Shown piece by piece: positions 30,275-41,778 of a stretch of 64,000 nt of DNA. A program made the position numbers and the translations under genes. The DNA is from Diphasiastrum complanatum. Lineage: Eukaryota > Streptophyta > Lycopodiopsida > Lycopodiales > Lycopodiaceae. Each line of letters begins with the position of its first letter. Positions within the stretch are counted from its first letter, which is position 1. The stretch covers positions 1,941,720 to 2,005,719 of the forward strand of contig CM055103.1 in NCBI GenBank assembly GCA_029204225.1. The letters are read 5' to 3'. Below the pieces are notes generated by a model. That model was given only the letters and a program-made list of their open reading frames with translations, made no database searches and was not told where the DNA came from.

Positions 30275-31900
30275 ATGTCTTCAATGGGTTCATCCTTGTT
30301 GGAACCAAGTGAAAGATTGACCACTTCAAACTATTCAATTTGGAAAATGAGGATGGAGTCCATCTTGATCCTTCAAGGTGTGATGGACATTGTTCTTGGC
30401 CTTGAAGAAGAACCACAAGTTCTTCGAGAGGTTCAAAAATACAAAAAGAGAGCTAGGATGGCTCTCCACTACATTAAGATGAATGTCTCTAATGAGATAT
30501 TGAGGGAGATAGGTACTTGTACAACAGCCAAAGAAGCTTGGAATTGTCTCAAGACTATCTATGAGGCTAAGAATACCTCTAGGCTTCTCACTCTTAGGAA
30601 TCAAATCTTTCAAAGTAGCCAAAAGAGTGATGAGAGTGAATCTAGTTATGTTTTGAGAGTAAAAGATATTCATAGAGAACTTTCTTGTATTGGTGATTCC
30701 ATCAATCAAAATGATCTAGTTAAAGTCATTCTCAATGGCTTGAGAAGTGAATTTGATAACCTTGTCCAATCCTATGCCATTAAGGAGGAGCTACCAAGTT
30801 TGGAGGCTCTCCAAAGTGTGCTAATTTCGGAAGAATCAAGACAAGAGTACAAGCTCTTGAGGATGGACAAGATTTCTCTCACTCATAATGATGGCAAAGA
30901 TCTCTTTGCCAAGGATAAGCACAAAGGGAGGAGCAAGAACCAATATCACCAATCCTCAAGCAAGGACAAAGTCAAATCCAAAGACAAAGATGAGGAGGAA
31001 GATGATTCCTCTAATGCTTCATCATCCAAGCTCAAGAAGAAGAAGATCAAGTGCTTTTATTGTGGCAAGAAAGGTCATTATGCCACCAATTGCTTCAAGA
31101 AGAAGAATCAACTCAAGCAAGCCAACATTACCAATGAGAAGGAAGACACTGTTGCAAGTGATGGAGAGGGATCTCTTATGGTCTCTAGTTTCTCATCTAC
31201 TCCTTTCAAGAAGGACGGCCTATGGTATATTGATAGTGGAGCCTCTTCACATATGTGTAGCTCCAAGGACTCTTTCTCTTCTATTGCACCTTATGATGGA
31301 GTCAAGAAATCAATATACACTGCAAATGATTTTGAATGTCCTATTGAAGGAATAGGGAACATTCCCTTGAAGCTTGCATCCTCTAAAGTTCTTTCTCTCT
31401 CTAAAGATCTTTATGTACCTAAGCTTACCAAGAATCTTATTAGTGTTGGCCAATTGCTTGATAATGGCCTTGATGTAAAATTCAATGTTGATACTTGCAC
31501 TATCAAGAAGAATGATGAGATACTTGCATTAGGATCTAGATTTGGTGGCATCTATAAACTAGATCCAAATGAGTATGTGAATGCTTGTAATGTTGCTCTT
31601 GTGAACAAGCTCTCTATGGAGGAATTATGGCATAGGAGGTTGGGACATCCCAACTACAAATCCATGCTCTCTATGATCAAAGAAGCCAAAGCTATTGGCT
31701 TGCCAAAGTCACTCTCCAAAAAAATCAAGCCTTGTGAGGCTTGTGCTATTGCTAAATCTCACAAAAAGCCTTTTACAAGATCTTCTATCAAAAGCAAGCA
31801 TCCTTTGGAGTTAATCCACTCGGATGTGCATTTCTCATCAACTACAAGCAAGGGAGGAGCCACTTGTTTTGTTAGTTTCATTGATGATTACAAAGATTCA
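30275..31900 (+). pseudogene. Copia-6 gag, protease and integrase N-terminal part
   Basis: The start is chosen at ATG 30275 (MSSMGSSLLEPSERLTTSNY), which matches the Copia-3 start, rather than an upstream in-frame codon. UBN2-type gag is followed by a complete CCHC knuckle, CFYCGKKGHYATNC, with no stop at the codon that is TAA in Copia-3 and -7. Gag and pol are one frame. Next come protease WYIDSGASSHM, GAG-pre-integrase ELWHRRLGHPNYKSM, CEACAIAKSHKKPF, and the integrase core LELIHSDVHFSS with FVSFIDDY. The frame is lost near 31893 in the middle of the core. Confidence 0.92.
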
Positions 31901-33608
31901 CTTGGATATATCTTCTTGCTTCTAAATCTATGGTGTTTGATCATTTCCTTATTTTCAAAGCTTATGTAGAGAAGCAATTCTCATTCAAGATTAAAGCTCT
32001 TAGAAGTGATGGAGGTGGTGAATATATCTCCAATAAATTTCAAGATTTTTGTGAGCTTGAAGGCATTAAAAGAGAGTTCTCTTGTGCCTACTCTCCATCT
32101 CAAAATGGAGTGGCCGAGAGAAAGAATAGATCTCTTTGTGAATGTGCAAAATCTATGAGAATTGAGGCATCTTTGTCCAAAGATTTTTGGGGAGAAGCCA
32201 TCAATTGTGCAAATTATCTTTGCATTAGGCTCCCACATATAGCTCTTGGAGGAAAGTCACCATATGAAATCTTATTTTTGAAAAAGCCTAAGGTTGATCA
32301 CCTTAGAGTTTTTGAATGCTTATGCTTTGTCCATATTCCCTTGGAAACAAGGAAGAAGGAAGATCCTAGTGCATGTAAAGGGATCATGGTTGGATACTCA
32401 TCCACCAAGAAGGCCTATAGAGTCTTTATACTCTCTACTTCTCAAGTTATTGAAAATAGAGATGTTGTCTTTAATGAAGATCAACACTCATCTTTTGAAG
32501 AGGCCGAGATCAAGAAATCTATGGATGCATTGTCAATTAATGATTTTGAAGACAATCATGATGTGATGGGGTCGAGATTTGAAGAAGACTCTCCTCGGAT
32601 TTTCTCACCAAGAAGATCCATGAGAGATAGATCCGAGCCTAAGAGGCTCTCATATGTTGACAAAGGCAAACAAGTGGATCTTAATTCCACTAATTATGTT
32701 TTTTATGTCTCTCATGAAGAGCCAAAGAATGTACAAGAGGCACTCAATACCAAGGAGTCGTATGATGCCATGAAGCAAGAGTATGATGCATTGATCACCA
32801 ACAATACTTGGGAGCTTGTGGATCCTCCATCCAACAAGCATGTGATTGGTTGCAAGTGGGTATTTCGGATCAAGTTCAATCATGATGCACCATCAACAAG
32901 CATAAAGCAAGATTATGTGCCAAAGGATTTGCTCAAATCCATGGTCTTGATTATGTGGAGACCTTTGCACCCATTGCAAAGATGGTGACAACAAGAATTC
33001 TTATTTCTCTTGATTGTTTTTTCAGGTGGAAGGTGTTTCAATTAGATGTATCCAATGCTTTTCTAAATGGTTATCTTGAGGAGGAGATCTATATGGAACA
33101 ACCTCAAGGATGAGTCCAAAGTGTGCTTGCTCTTCAAAAGTCTTTATGGACTCAAGCAAGCACCAAGATCATGGTATTCAAGACTTGATTCTTTTCTTAT
33201 CTCACTAGGATTTACTCTTAGTGACTATGATCCTTCCATGTATCTAAAGTTTGTTAATAGCAATATTGTCATTCTTCTAATTTATGTTGATGACATTATT
33301 CTTTGTGGAAGTTGTATCAAGCTAGTTGATGAAACCAAGCTAGCACTTGGATGTGAGTTTAAAATGCAATATCTAGGAGAGATGCATTACATCCTAGGCC
33401 TAGAAATTTATTTTTATGAAAATCATGTCTTTATATGCCAAACTAGATATGCTCACTCTATGTTGAAAAAATTCCATATGGAAAATTCTAAGAGCATAGA
33501 TACTCCAATGGAGCAAATTGTAAAAGATCCTAATAAAGGTGATGAAAGATCCTTTGAGGACATCACACTTTTTTAGGAATCTTGTAGGCTCCTTGATTTG
33601 GCTTACCA
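31901..33608 (+). pseudogene. Copia-6 integrase C-terminal part and RT
   Basis: After the frameshift the integrase continues with VFDHFLIFKAYVEKQF, ALRSDGGGEYISNKF, YSPSQNGVAERKNRSLCECA and LRVFECLCFVHIP. RT then starts with YDALITNNTWELVDPP and CKWVFRIKFNHD. A second shift lies near 32885, a third near 33110 (GYLEEEIYMEQPQG-stop), then SLYGLKQAPRSWYSRLDSFL and the catalytic LIYVDDIILCG. RT is cut off at 33608, four codons after a TAG near 33575. At least three frameshifts make it inactive. Confidence 0.9.
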
Positions 33609-34276
33609 TTGGAGGGTTTGCGGATCTCAAGGCAACCCTAACCCTAGTTAATAAGTGAGAGGGATTTGGCACCCTACGTGTGTAAGTCCAACCTGATGAC
33701 CACATAGTTATTTGATTAATTAGAATGTTAATAAAAGGACTTTAGGCCTTTTTGCGGGACTTTAAATGTCGCAGGGCTTAAATGTCAAGTTAGTGAATAA
33801 AGTTGGATTTCCCTCCAATTTTGATGGTTCCCACACTTTTTTAAATTTGAATAAAAAGAGAGGCAAGACTAGACCAATAGGATTCAGATGCCAGGGTCCT
33901 CCTCTCTACTGTAAAAATGGACCAACTCGAGTTGCTCCTGATGTTCATTTATTCATTTCAATAAAGCATATTGGTTCTCTTTAGAAATGGATTGATGAAT
34001 GTCCTTGCTCTTCCTCTCTTTTCCTCCATTTCTCATGCTTCCTTTATATTTGTTAATTATTGGATTTGATCATTATTGGGATTGCTATTTCTTATGCTTT
34101 TTGTGAGAGAAAAGGAGAGAGAGAGAAGAGTAAGTTTTTATCATTGTTGTGGATTTAGGGTTAATGGAAGTAGGGTTAATGGATGTAGTGTTAATGCTTA
34201 GTGTTAATGGATGTAGTGTTAGATCCTCCATTCATGTTGAAATCTGAACTATACTATCGCTCTCATGGGAACGAAC
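33609..34276 (+). repeat. LTR-G copy 1, isolated LTR
   Basis: About 670 bp closely matching the Gypsy-5 3' LTR (59503-60203). It begins TTGGAGGGTTTG, lacking the first TG. It has no internal region: left is Copia-6 RT (plus), right is Copia-7 RT (minus). No target duplication is seen. The TATAAAA of the Gypsy-5 copy is TGTAAAA here; the AATAAA near 33960 is kept. The right edge is placed where similarity to 60203 stops. Confidence 0.85.
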
Positions 34277-35118
34277 GATCCATCTTGATTATACTTCAAT
34301 CTAAATAACCACTTGCAATCAAGAGGTTTTTTCCCTTGAGGAAGATCCACAAGATCCTAAGTATGATTCTCAATAAGAGCATCATACTCTACTTGCATAG
34401 CATCCATTCAACTTTTAGACTTACAAGCATCTTCATAGCATGTTGGCTCATCTAACATTGAAGTAAGAAAGGTGTAAGATGTGAAAGATGATGAGCCTTC
34501 CCTTTGATCACCTTGACCATCATAGGTGAGCCTCAATGGCTCGGATCTTGCCCTTGTAGATCTTCTTGGAGTTCTTGGAGTTCTTGCATCTTGAGGTGTA
34601 TCCTCAAGTTTTTCTTCACTTGGAAGCTCCTCCTCCATCCTAGCATGATCCTTGGCATCAAGATGATTAGTAGCATTATCATCCAAATCACAAGCATGTC
34701 CTTCATAAAAAATAACATCCCTACTCACTATCACCTTGCTAGTGATGGGATTGAAGACTCTATAACCTTTGCTATTCTCACCATATCCCACAAAGATGTC
34801 TTTGATGGATGTTGCATCATCCTTCCTTCTCTTATCCAAGGATTGGTGTACATAGCAAGTGGATCCAAAAACTTTGAGATCCTTGAGATTGGGCTTCTCT
34901 CCAAATAGAGCTTCAAATGGTGTGATTCCTCCAATGGCTTGGTTTGGCAATCTATTGCACAGATAGTTAGCACAACTTATTGCTTCACCCCAAAATGGTT
35001 TAGATAGAGAAGCATCTAGCCTTAAGGCCATAGCACACTCACAAAGAGATCTATGTCTTCTCTCACTCACTCCATTTTGTTGAGGGGTGTATGGACATGC
35101 CTTCTTCTTCTTGAGACA
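34277..35118 (-). pseudogene. Copia-7 late integrase and RT start
   Basis: The frame begins CLKKKKAC, the tail of the gag knuckle, and passes directly into PYTPQQNGVSERRHRSLCEC, which lies near the integrase catalytic glutamate. So PR, the HHCC domain and the first two catalytic aspartates are deleted (about 1.2 kb relative to Copia-3). Downstream are FWGEAISCANYLCNRLP, LKVFGSTCYVHQS, RRSTRARSEPLRLTY and, after two stops near 34408 and 34360, RT text KPLDCKWLFRLKYNQDGS. The element ends at the LTR-G junction. Confidence 0.9.
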
Positions 35119-35904
35119 TTATGATGCAAAATGTCCTTTCTTTCCACACAAAAAACATTTGTACTTGGACTTGTCTTTGATCTTGCCCTTTGAGCTTGAA
35201 GCCTCCTCCTCCTCCTTGGTCTCCTTGAAGTACTTCTTCTTGCCATTGGTCTTCTTCTTGCCTTTGAATGAGAAATTAGCTTTCTCATCACCATCCTGCA
35301 GAGAAATAGCATTCATTCTTGCATTGGTATGCATCATCCTACACTCTTCAGCCACTAATACACTGTGTAGCTTTTCTATAGTAGGCAAAGTGTCTTGGAT
35401 TGCAAAGCTTTGGACCAAATTTGTAAAGCCACTCCCTAGGCCATTGAGGACAATCTGAACAAGCTCACTATCTTGAATCTTCTCTCCAATGGAAGCTAAC
35501 TCCCTATTGAGAGACTTGATTCTTACCACATAATCCTGTGCACTCTCATCACTCCTCTTCATGCTTTGTAGAATCTGATTTCTAAGCATGAGAACCCTCG
35601 AAGTGTTACTAGACTCATAGATAGATTTGATATATTTTGAAGCCTTTTTAGCACTCTTACATGATGATACTTCCCTTAAAAGATCATTGCTTACATTCAT
35701 CTTAATACAATGAAGTGAGAGCCTAGACCTCTTCTTGTATCTCACTAATTCCTGTGCACCTAGAGGTTCATCTTCATCATCTATTAGAAACTCATAAAGA
35801 TCTTGGAACACCATTAGTGACTCCATACTCACTTTCCAAATAGCATAATTGGTAGAATTTAACCTCTCACTAGCTTCTAGAAGTTAGGCTCCCACTGATC
35901 CCAT
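35119..35904 (-). pseudogene. Copia-7 gag
   Basis: It starts at ATG 35904 (MGSVGA) with a stop at the seventh codon, then LLEASERLNSTNYAIWKVSM and an open frame of 237 codons: UBN2-type gag with VSSCKSAKKASKYIKSIYES and VQIVLNGLGSGFTNLVQSFA. A Lys-rich linker precedes the knuckle CFLCGKKGHFAS-stop-C. The TAA at 35119-35121 is at the same codon as in Copia-3 and is followed by TGT, so both read TCA-TAA-TGY. Confidence 0.9.
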
Positions 35905-36524
35905 CTTACTAGCAAGATTCTACACACAAGATATAGATTTGTTTGACTCTAAAACTCACAAAGGTTTCTAACTTGCAGTGTTTCACTCAAATGTTGACTT
36001 CTAATCCAACAGATGGACTTGTAATCACAGTTCTATCACTCCCTGACAAAGCTAGAATGAAGATAAGATGAGATGAAAACTACTCTCAAGCAAATCTTGC
36101 CAATCTTGGCTATTCTTGGACAAAAACTGACTCTATCTCTCTAATTCACTTTGATGTACTTTCAAGACCTGGTTTCCACTTTAAGAAGGTCTGAAATCAG
36201 CCTAGATTAATTCGTTTTCATGAAACAAATTCAAAACTAATCAATGGCAAGTGATCTTGGTAGCTTATGCTAGGATTTGCACCAAAAATTACATCAAATT
36301 GACGCTAGATGAATTTTCTGTGATCCAATGAATATGGGTTATTAAATGCTGGTTCAGCGATGCCCACACGTGTGAATAGTACAGATTTTGATCCTAAAAA
36401 AGTTTGGGATCAAATTCCCTCACCAAAACCTGGATACCAGCTCGCCCTTCCAATACTAGCTTTTTGCACCAAAACCTGCTAAAACTGGATTAGATTCAGA
36501 CACTGATCAATAGCCTTGTACTTG
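35905..36524 (-). other. Copia-7 5' leader
   Basis: Untranslated leader of 620 bp, with an exact CACACGTGTG at 36365-36374, the same arrangement as in Copia-3. Confidence 0.7.
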
Positions 36525-36536
36525 GCTCTGATACCA
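36525..36536 (-). other. Primer binding site, tRNA-iMet type (Copia-7)
   Basis: TGGTATCAGAGC on the minus strand, abutting an LTR end TTTTCA at 36537. Confidence 0.92.
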
Positions 36537-37280
36537 TGAAAAGTACACTACTAAGGACCATAAATGGATCTTTTAATGATCCACAAGGTTGACTATATGC
36601 TTGTTAAACAATCTATCAACTAGTCATCTAAAAACAAGATCTAGTTTAGCAGCTTGATAGAAAACAAGTAGAGACAATCAAAGCATTGATCAATAAGTGT
36701 AATCCAACTCCACACGTGTGGAAATAAGGCTGTAGTACGGCCTGTAGACAATGTTTACAAAGTGCCAAAGCTGGGTTTCATTGGAAATCAAGAGTTATCA
36801 CCATACAATGAGAGGAAACACAAGTTTCTCCTTGAGGCTCCAAAACGTTTCTATCTTCTCACTATGGAGAATGGGAATTCACTTAACCAAACCATATATA
36901 TTTGAAATATGGCTTTCCACCTACTTTTGGAAATAATAACAAGTGGTAAACTTCATGTTTTGAGAAAGTCACAAGTGACCAAACTTAACCTTCCATTAGA
37001 TTTACATTGTCAACCCTCGTGAAACCTTATGAATGGTGCAAAAGATGGTGAATTGGACTAGGGAAGCCAATTTGAGTCTCAAAAAGGTATTAGTAGGAGT
37101 TCTTTTTGTTATAATTAGAACTCTGCTTGAAATCCCATTCGATTTAATTGCTAGTATGTTATCAGTTATTTCAATTCAAGTATGCATGATAGTGTTCGAA
37201 ACTTGATACTGTATATGGAAACCTATCCCAAACAAAGGACCAACAAAAATACCAAGAAAATGAAGCTTATCATGTGCACA
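36537..37280 (-). repeat. Copia-7 5' LTR (far end tentative)
   Basis: The LTR begins TGAAAAGTACACTAC at 36537 on the plus strand and has an exact CACACGTGTG at 36711-36720. No second copy is in the window, so the outer end is uncertain. A GTGCACA followed by CTCCTCG at 37274-37287 would give 744 bp, similar to the other copia LTRs here, and is used as a tentative end. Confidence 0.55.
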
Positions 37281-38161
37281 CTCCTCGAATTGATACTATT
37301 TGATAGGTTGTTGACTCACTGTAAAGTTGAACTTTTTTTTGTCACTTCATGACTCTGAATACATTCTACGATTTGTCAAATTGTTGTCAACTTGGATAAA
37401 CTTGAATTATTCAGAGGTAAGTTGAATTTGACCCTTCGATGAATTGTCAAATTTAACCCTTCTTGACTCCTAGTACATTCGACCCTTTATCGACCCTTCA
37501 ATATCCCGAATACATTTGATGGACTTTTGACACTATTCAGTTTTCTCAGTTAGGACTGTGCAATATGCATGTTAACTATATGCTCAAAATAGCATTGTGT
37601 ATCAAATGGATAATATTTTATGGAAACAAGGACTAGAAGAAATTTTCCTAAAATCACGTTAAAATTTTTTTTTAGCACATTTTGAAAAAAAAAGGGCTAT
37701 AGTGTCATGCCAAAATTACCAATTGCTAAAATTTTAAAATATGTAAAAAATGAAGTATTCAAGTTTTTGCTAAAATTTGTAGTATACAAAAATTTAAAAA
37801 GAGCCAAATAAATCTAGATCTTTTTGGACCTAGCATCAAAACTTACATCCTTGTATGTATCCACGTCTCTTTAGAAGGTGAAGAAGTGGAAGATCCATCC
37901 TCCTCATTACCATCAACCAAAACATTATCTTCATCTGTATGCATTCTGAAGTTAGCCTCCACACATGCTCTTGTTTTTCTTGATGAAGCTCCAACTTCAA
38001 CAACACATTCTTGTTTGCAATTGTTTTAGAAATGTATATGCATCACGATGCTTTGTTCAAAACCAATGTACATTAATAGATACAATCTCTCCATTCTTAG
38101 ACTTTGACAAATTGACAATCTTGAATAACAAGTTCATAATCAAGCACATGCTTATGATCCA
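37281..38161. other. Unassigned AT-rich sequence
   Basis: No recognisable domain on either strand. The short words GACCCTT/TTGAC recur around 37425-37520. The stretch 37850-38160 has broken open frames on the minus strand that I could not assign. Confidence 0.3.
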
Positions 38162-38732
38162 CGTCTAACACTAACCATTAATACTACATCCATTAACAAT
38201 ACTCAAGCAAGGGTAAAGCTTACTTTTATCGCTCTCTCTTCTCTCTCACAAAAAGTATAATAAAGATTAAATCCCAACAACTAGCAAAATCCAAATAAAC
38301 ATAAAAATCCAAATAAAGAATGCGAGATGGAGAAAGGAAGAAGAGCAAGGACATCCAATTTCAATTGATAGAGGCTCAACCTGCTTATTGACATGAATAT
38401 TGAATGTTCAATTGAGTGTAAAAAATGAACTACAAAGCACCACTCTATGTAGTGGATTTTAGGGCCTTGTCCTCAAGTCCTATTGGCCAATCTCCACCTC
38501 TCTTATTATTTGAAATTCAAATTTTGGGAGGAGCCCTTTTTATTTACTAACTTGACTATTAGGCCTTGCGACATTAAAATTCTCGCAAAAAGACCTATAT
38601 TCCTTTTATTAACTTCAAACTAATCAAATAACTATGTGATCATTAGGTTGGACTTACACACGCAAGCTGCCAAATCCCTCTCACTTATTAACTAGGGTTG
38701 GGGTTGCCTTAGGATCCACAAACTCTCCAACA
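38162..38732 (-). repeat. LTR-G copy 2, inverted
   Basis: About 570 bp matching LTR-G in reverse, more diverged than copies 1 and 3. Its intact start TGTTGGAGAGTTTG is at the right end (38732) and abuts Copia-8. The left part ends near 38162, so its 3' tip is lost or mutated. Confidence 0.8.
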
Positions 38733-38734
38733 AC

Positions 38735-39535
38735 AGTTTCCCAGAACTCAGGAGGAAGGGTCATCTATCAAGACCAAGAAGAAAGGTAAGTGCTTATATT
38801 GTGGCAAAAAGGGCCATTGGAAGAGTGAATGTCAAATTTTTTTGGCAGAGTCGGGCAAGGGAAAACCAAAGCAAGCAGTTAACCTTGTCGATGAAGGTGA
38901 AGGTGAAGACTCTAGCATCTTTATATCAGCTTTGTCATTGAATCAAGATGATCAAGCCTGGTGCATTGACTCGGGAGCCACCATACATATGACAAATAAT
39001 AAAGATTGGTTCAGTTAATAAAATTTTTGTTTCACAAGAAAATGTATGGATGATAAAAGGGAGCTTAAGACCAAGTTGTACAAGTTGAATGCTGCAATTA
39101 AGGGGCAACATGAACTTATCTTGTCCATTCCATCGCAAACTGAACTATGGCATAAAAGGATTGGTCATTTGAACCTGGGAAGCCTCATTTTGATGAGGAA
39201 GTTGGACATGGTGAAGATTTATTTGTGATGGAAGACCACTTGAAGATGTGAGAGTCATGGATGTATGGAAAACAACATCAAGAGAAGTTTAAGCATGGTG
39301 GTGTTACGAGGGCAAAGAATATCTTGAATTTGATCCACATAGATCTATGTAGGCCTGTTAGGATGAAGTCCATAGGTGGAGCATACAATTTCATCACTTT
39401 TGTAGATGATATATCTTGCAAAACATGGATATACTTTCTAAAGAAGAAATTGGACATCTTTGACACCTTCAAGAGCTTCAAGGCAATGGTTGAAAACCAA
39501 ACAAGTAGGAAGATCAAGGTCCTAAGATCTGACAG
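38735..39535 (+). pseudogene. Copia-8 gag-pol fragment
   Basis: This plus-strand fragment begins with a CCHC knuckle, CLYCGKKGHWKSEC. It continues with protease WCIDSGATIHM, then jumps (two stops near 39016) to a shortened region with ELWHKRIGHLNLGSL, VYGKQHQEKFKHGG, and integrase core LNLIHIDLCRPVR and YNFITFVDDISCKTW. It ends at KIKVLRSDSS near 39535. The first catalytic aspartate is kept in HIDL. It is cut on the right by minus-strand Gypsy-4 RT. This is the Tork/Tnt1-like copia type rather than the Copia-3 type. Confidence 0.87.
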
Positions 39536-39536
39536 C

Positions 39537-41344
39537 TCATGGGGACTTACTTGGTCTGATGTGTCCCACCCTAAGGTATTTCTTGATCTGCTTAGCCTGT
39601 TTACCTTTTTCCTTTTAACTAAACCCTATAAGGTTGTTTGAAAATGGGATGGCTATCGGGCAATAAATCTATCTTATGGTCCACACCGACTGACGAGCGA
39701 GTGGTAGGCCATAAGGTAACTATTTAGAAAAATGCCACTAAAACCTTGCATTAGAAGTTGTTCTTGATGAGAGTTTTCGGTGTTAAAACAAGAAAACACA
39801 TTCACATCATCACTTATATCACAATGCACTCGAGATTTTAAAATAGAATGAAAAAACTCATACTCAAAATCATGCAGTTTTTTCATAACTTTTGCCGACG
39901 AAACCATCGGCAATGAAATTACATCAGTCTCTCCAGAAATAGAGACTATCTTATCAAACTTGCCTTTAAATACCAGCATATGATTTTTAAAATCTATTTC
40001 CAAGGAATCTAATTTATCAAAAAACCATTCGTATCTCGGAATTACATCAGTTCTATCAAGGTCCATAACATGGAAGTCAAACCGCTCAATGTAATCTTGC
40101 ATCCGAAGCTCCAAATTAGGGATTTTGACATCCCAAATTTCTATATCCGACCCCATACCATTGATCACTAGCCATGGTGGGCACCCAAAGCTGTTGCATA
40201 AGATGAGCATTTAAAAAGTTGTGAGTACTTCCCTAATCAAACAGTACATTTACATCTTTTCCAAAAAATTGCCTCTAAGTCGAAACAATTGATTAGGCTT
40301 GAAAGAAAGTGTACTGAAATTACAAGTACATTCACAACCATTTAACAAATCGACTAGCGATTTACCTGCAAGTAAATCCAGTGTCATAAATCTTGATGTT
40401 TTATTTTTTTTACTCGGGTCACTGTTTAGCACGGTGCCCAAGTTTGTTGCATAGAAAGCATAAGCTCTCCTTTATTACAACAATCCACACTTTGTCCTTT
40501 ACAACAAGCTTCTTCTTGTTTTTCTTCTTCTTGTGTTGATACGCAGTAGCTTCAAGTTTCGTCAAAAAATAATTTTTTCTCTTATTATTTTTTGGCTTCT
40601 CAGTCTTAGGTTTCTGGGCCGATTGGTCGTGCATACTCTTCCATGAAGCAATCACGGTGCTATCATAGGCTTTAGCTACACGGATAGCATCTTCCAATGT
40701 GTGGAGGACATTCCGTTTGCACTCATTTTGGTAATCGGCTAGCAATCTATAAATGAATTGCCACTGTGCCAATTTTTGATCAAAGAATGACACCTTGGCC
40801 AATCAATCCAAGAACTCTTGGACATACATGTCCAGCTTGCAGCTACCCATCCGGCAGTTGTGAAACGAATATACATCTCTGAATCATCAATCGTGACAAA
40901 CGCCTTATGGAATTCCTCTAGGAACCCAGCCCATGTTACCAGTCTCAAGGGGAGCTACCTCCACCAAGATGAGGCCTTGCCCTCAAGAAACAACAAAACA
41001 GATGAAATTTGCTTCTCTTCTGGGACATTGTGCAAGCTAAAGCAACCAACCCAACGATTTATCCAGTCTTCTACAACTTCGGAGTGCTTAATTTTTTCTT
41101 CACTACTGAAAACATCCGATCAATAGACCAAATTGTGTGAATTAAGTGTTTGCAATCGGTTAAACGAGTTTTGCATCTGAGTATTTCTTTGTTTGTTACT
41201 TTGATGAAGTTTCAAGACCGCCTTGCTTAAGGTGTGTAGCAATGAGTTTGAGTCAAGCAGGTCACCCCCATCGGATGAAATAGGGCTAATTTTTGGGGAA
41301 GCGAGAAAATTGTTGCCCATGACTGGAACTTCTTCATTTGCCAT
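39537..41344 (-). pseudogene. Gypsy-4 gag, protease and RT start (chromovirus-like)
   Basis: This minus-strand fragment starts at MANEEVPVMGNNF (ATG 41344). Gag shows WAGFLEEFHKAFVTID, a retrotrans-gag type helix run, QWQFIYRLLADYQNEC, and a single CCHC-like box, CFLCNKLGHRAKQC. Protease reads LFD-stop-GSTHNFLNAHL, the D-x-G-S active site with a stop in it. Then come FHVMDLDRTDVIPRYEWF ('VIPGYDWL'-type strand) and the RT entry HKIDLLPDSHPIFKQPYR, stopping near 39537. The style is that of chromoviruses, different from Gypsy-1/2/3/5. The catalytic RT and all later domains are missing. Confidence 0.8.
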
Positions 41345-41623
41345 ACCTAGGAGAAATGAAAATTTTCAAAGTATTTTCAAATATACTATGGGGATTGCCA
41401 TGTTCATAAAGCAAAGTTCATAAAAAGAAAACCGTTTTCTTATGAGATGTTAAAGTGCTTTGAGCAAATACCATTTGTAATTATTTTGGCAAACTGTAAT
41501 AAGTCGTAATCATTTGCAAATCTTTGCTTTGTTTATTGCTCAACTACTTAAAAATTAGTGAAACCTTTACAATTGAAAAAGCCCATAACATGAAAAAAAC
41601 ACAAAACTACTTTAAGTTACCAA

Positions 41624-41647
41624 CCCCCCCCCCCCCCCCCCCCCCCC
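41624..41647. repeat. Poly-C tract, 24 bases
   Basis: Uninterrupted run of C on the plus strand. The length in an assembly may be unreliable. Confidence 0.95.
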
Positions 41648-41730
41648 AAATTTACCTCCAATCTTGAGCAGCGTCAGGCTCCCTTCTCCTTCTGCTAACC
41701 ACGACTAGAATTGGGAGAGAGCGAGGCCAT

Positions 41731-41733
<3 letters not shown>

Positions 41734-41775
<42 letters not shown>
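41734..41775. repeat. (GA)21 microsatellite
   Basis: Forty-two bases of GA. On the Gypsy-4 sense strand it is CT-rich and lies about 400 bp upstream of the gag ATG. Confidence 0.95.

Positions 41776-41778
<3 letters not shown>

Larger units (their letters stand above)
28781..33608 (+). mobile_element. Copia-6, truncated Ty1/copia element
   Basis: A plus-strand element with 5' LTR, PBS, leader, gag, protease, integrase and most of RT. It stops inside RT at 33608 (…LIWLT) and is followed at once by an LTR-G copy. The 3' part of RT, RNase H and the 3' LTR are absent. Its LTR family also appears inverted at 18019-18755. Confidence 0.92.
34277..36536 (-). mobile_element. Copia-7, internally deleted Ty1/copia element
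   Basis: A minus-strand element with PBS 36525-36536, leader, gag 35119-35904, then a direct jump from the zinc knuckle to the late integrase, and RT cut at 34277 (…YNQDGS). Protease and the integrase catalytic core are missing. It resembles Copia-3 in gag (roughly two-thirds identical by eye). Confidence 0.9.

Noticed and set aside
37425-37520. Tandem repeat of GACCCTT words
   Set aside because: Spacing is irregular and the unit is not maintained; treated as chance similarity.
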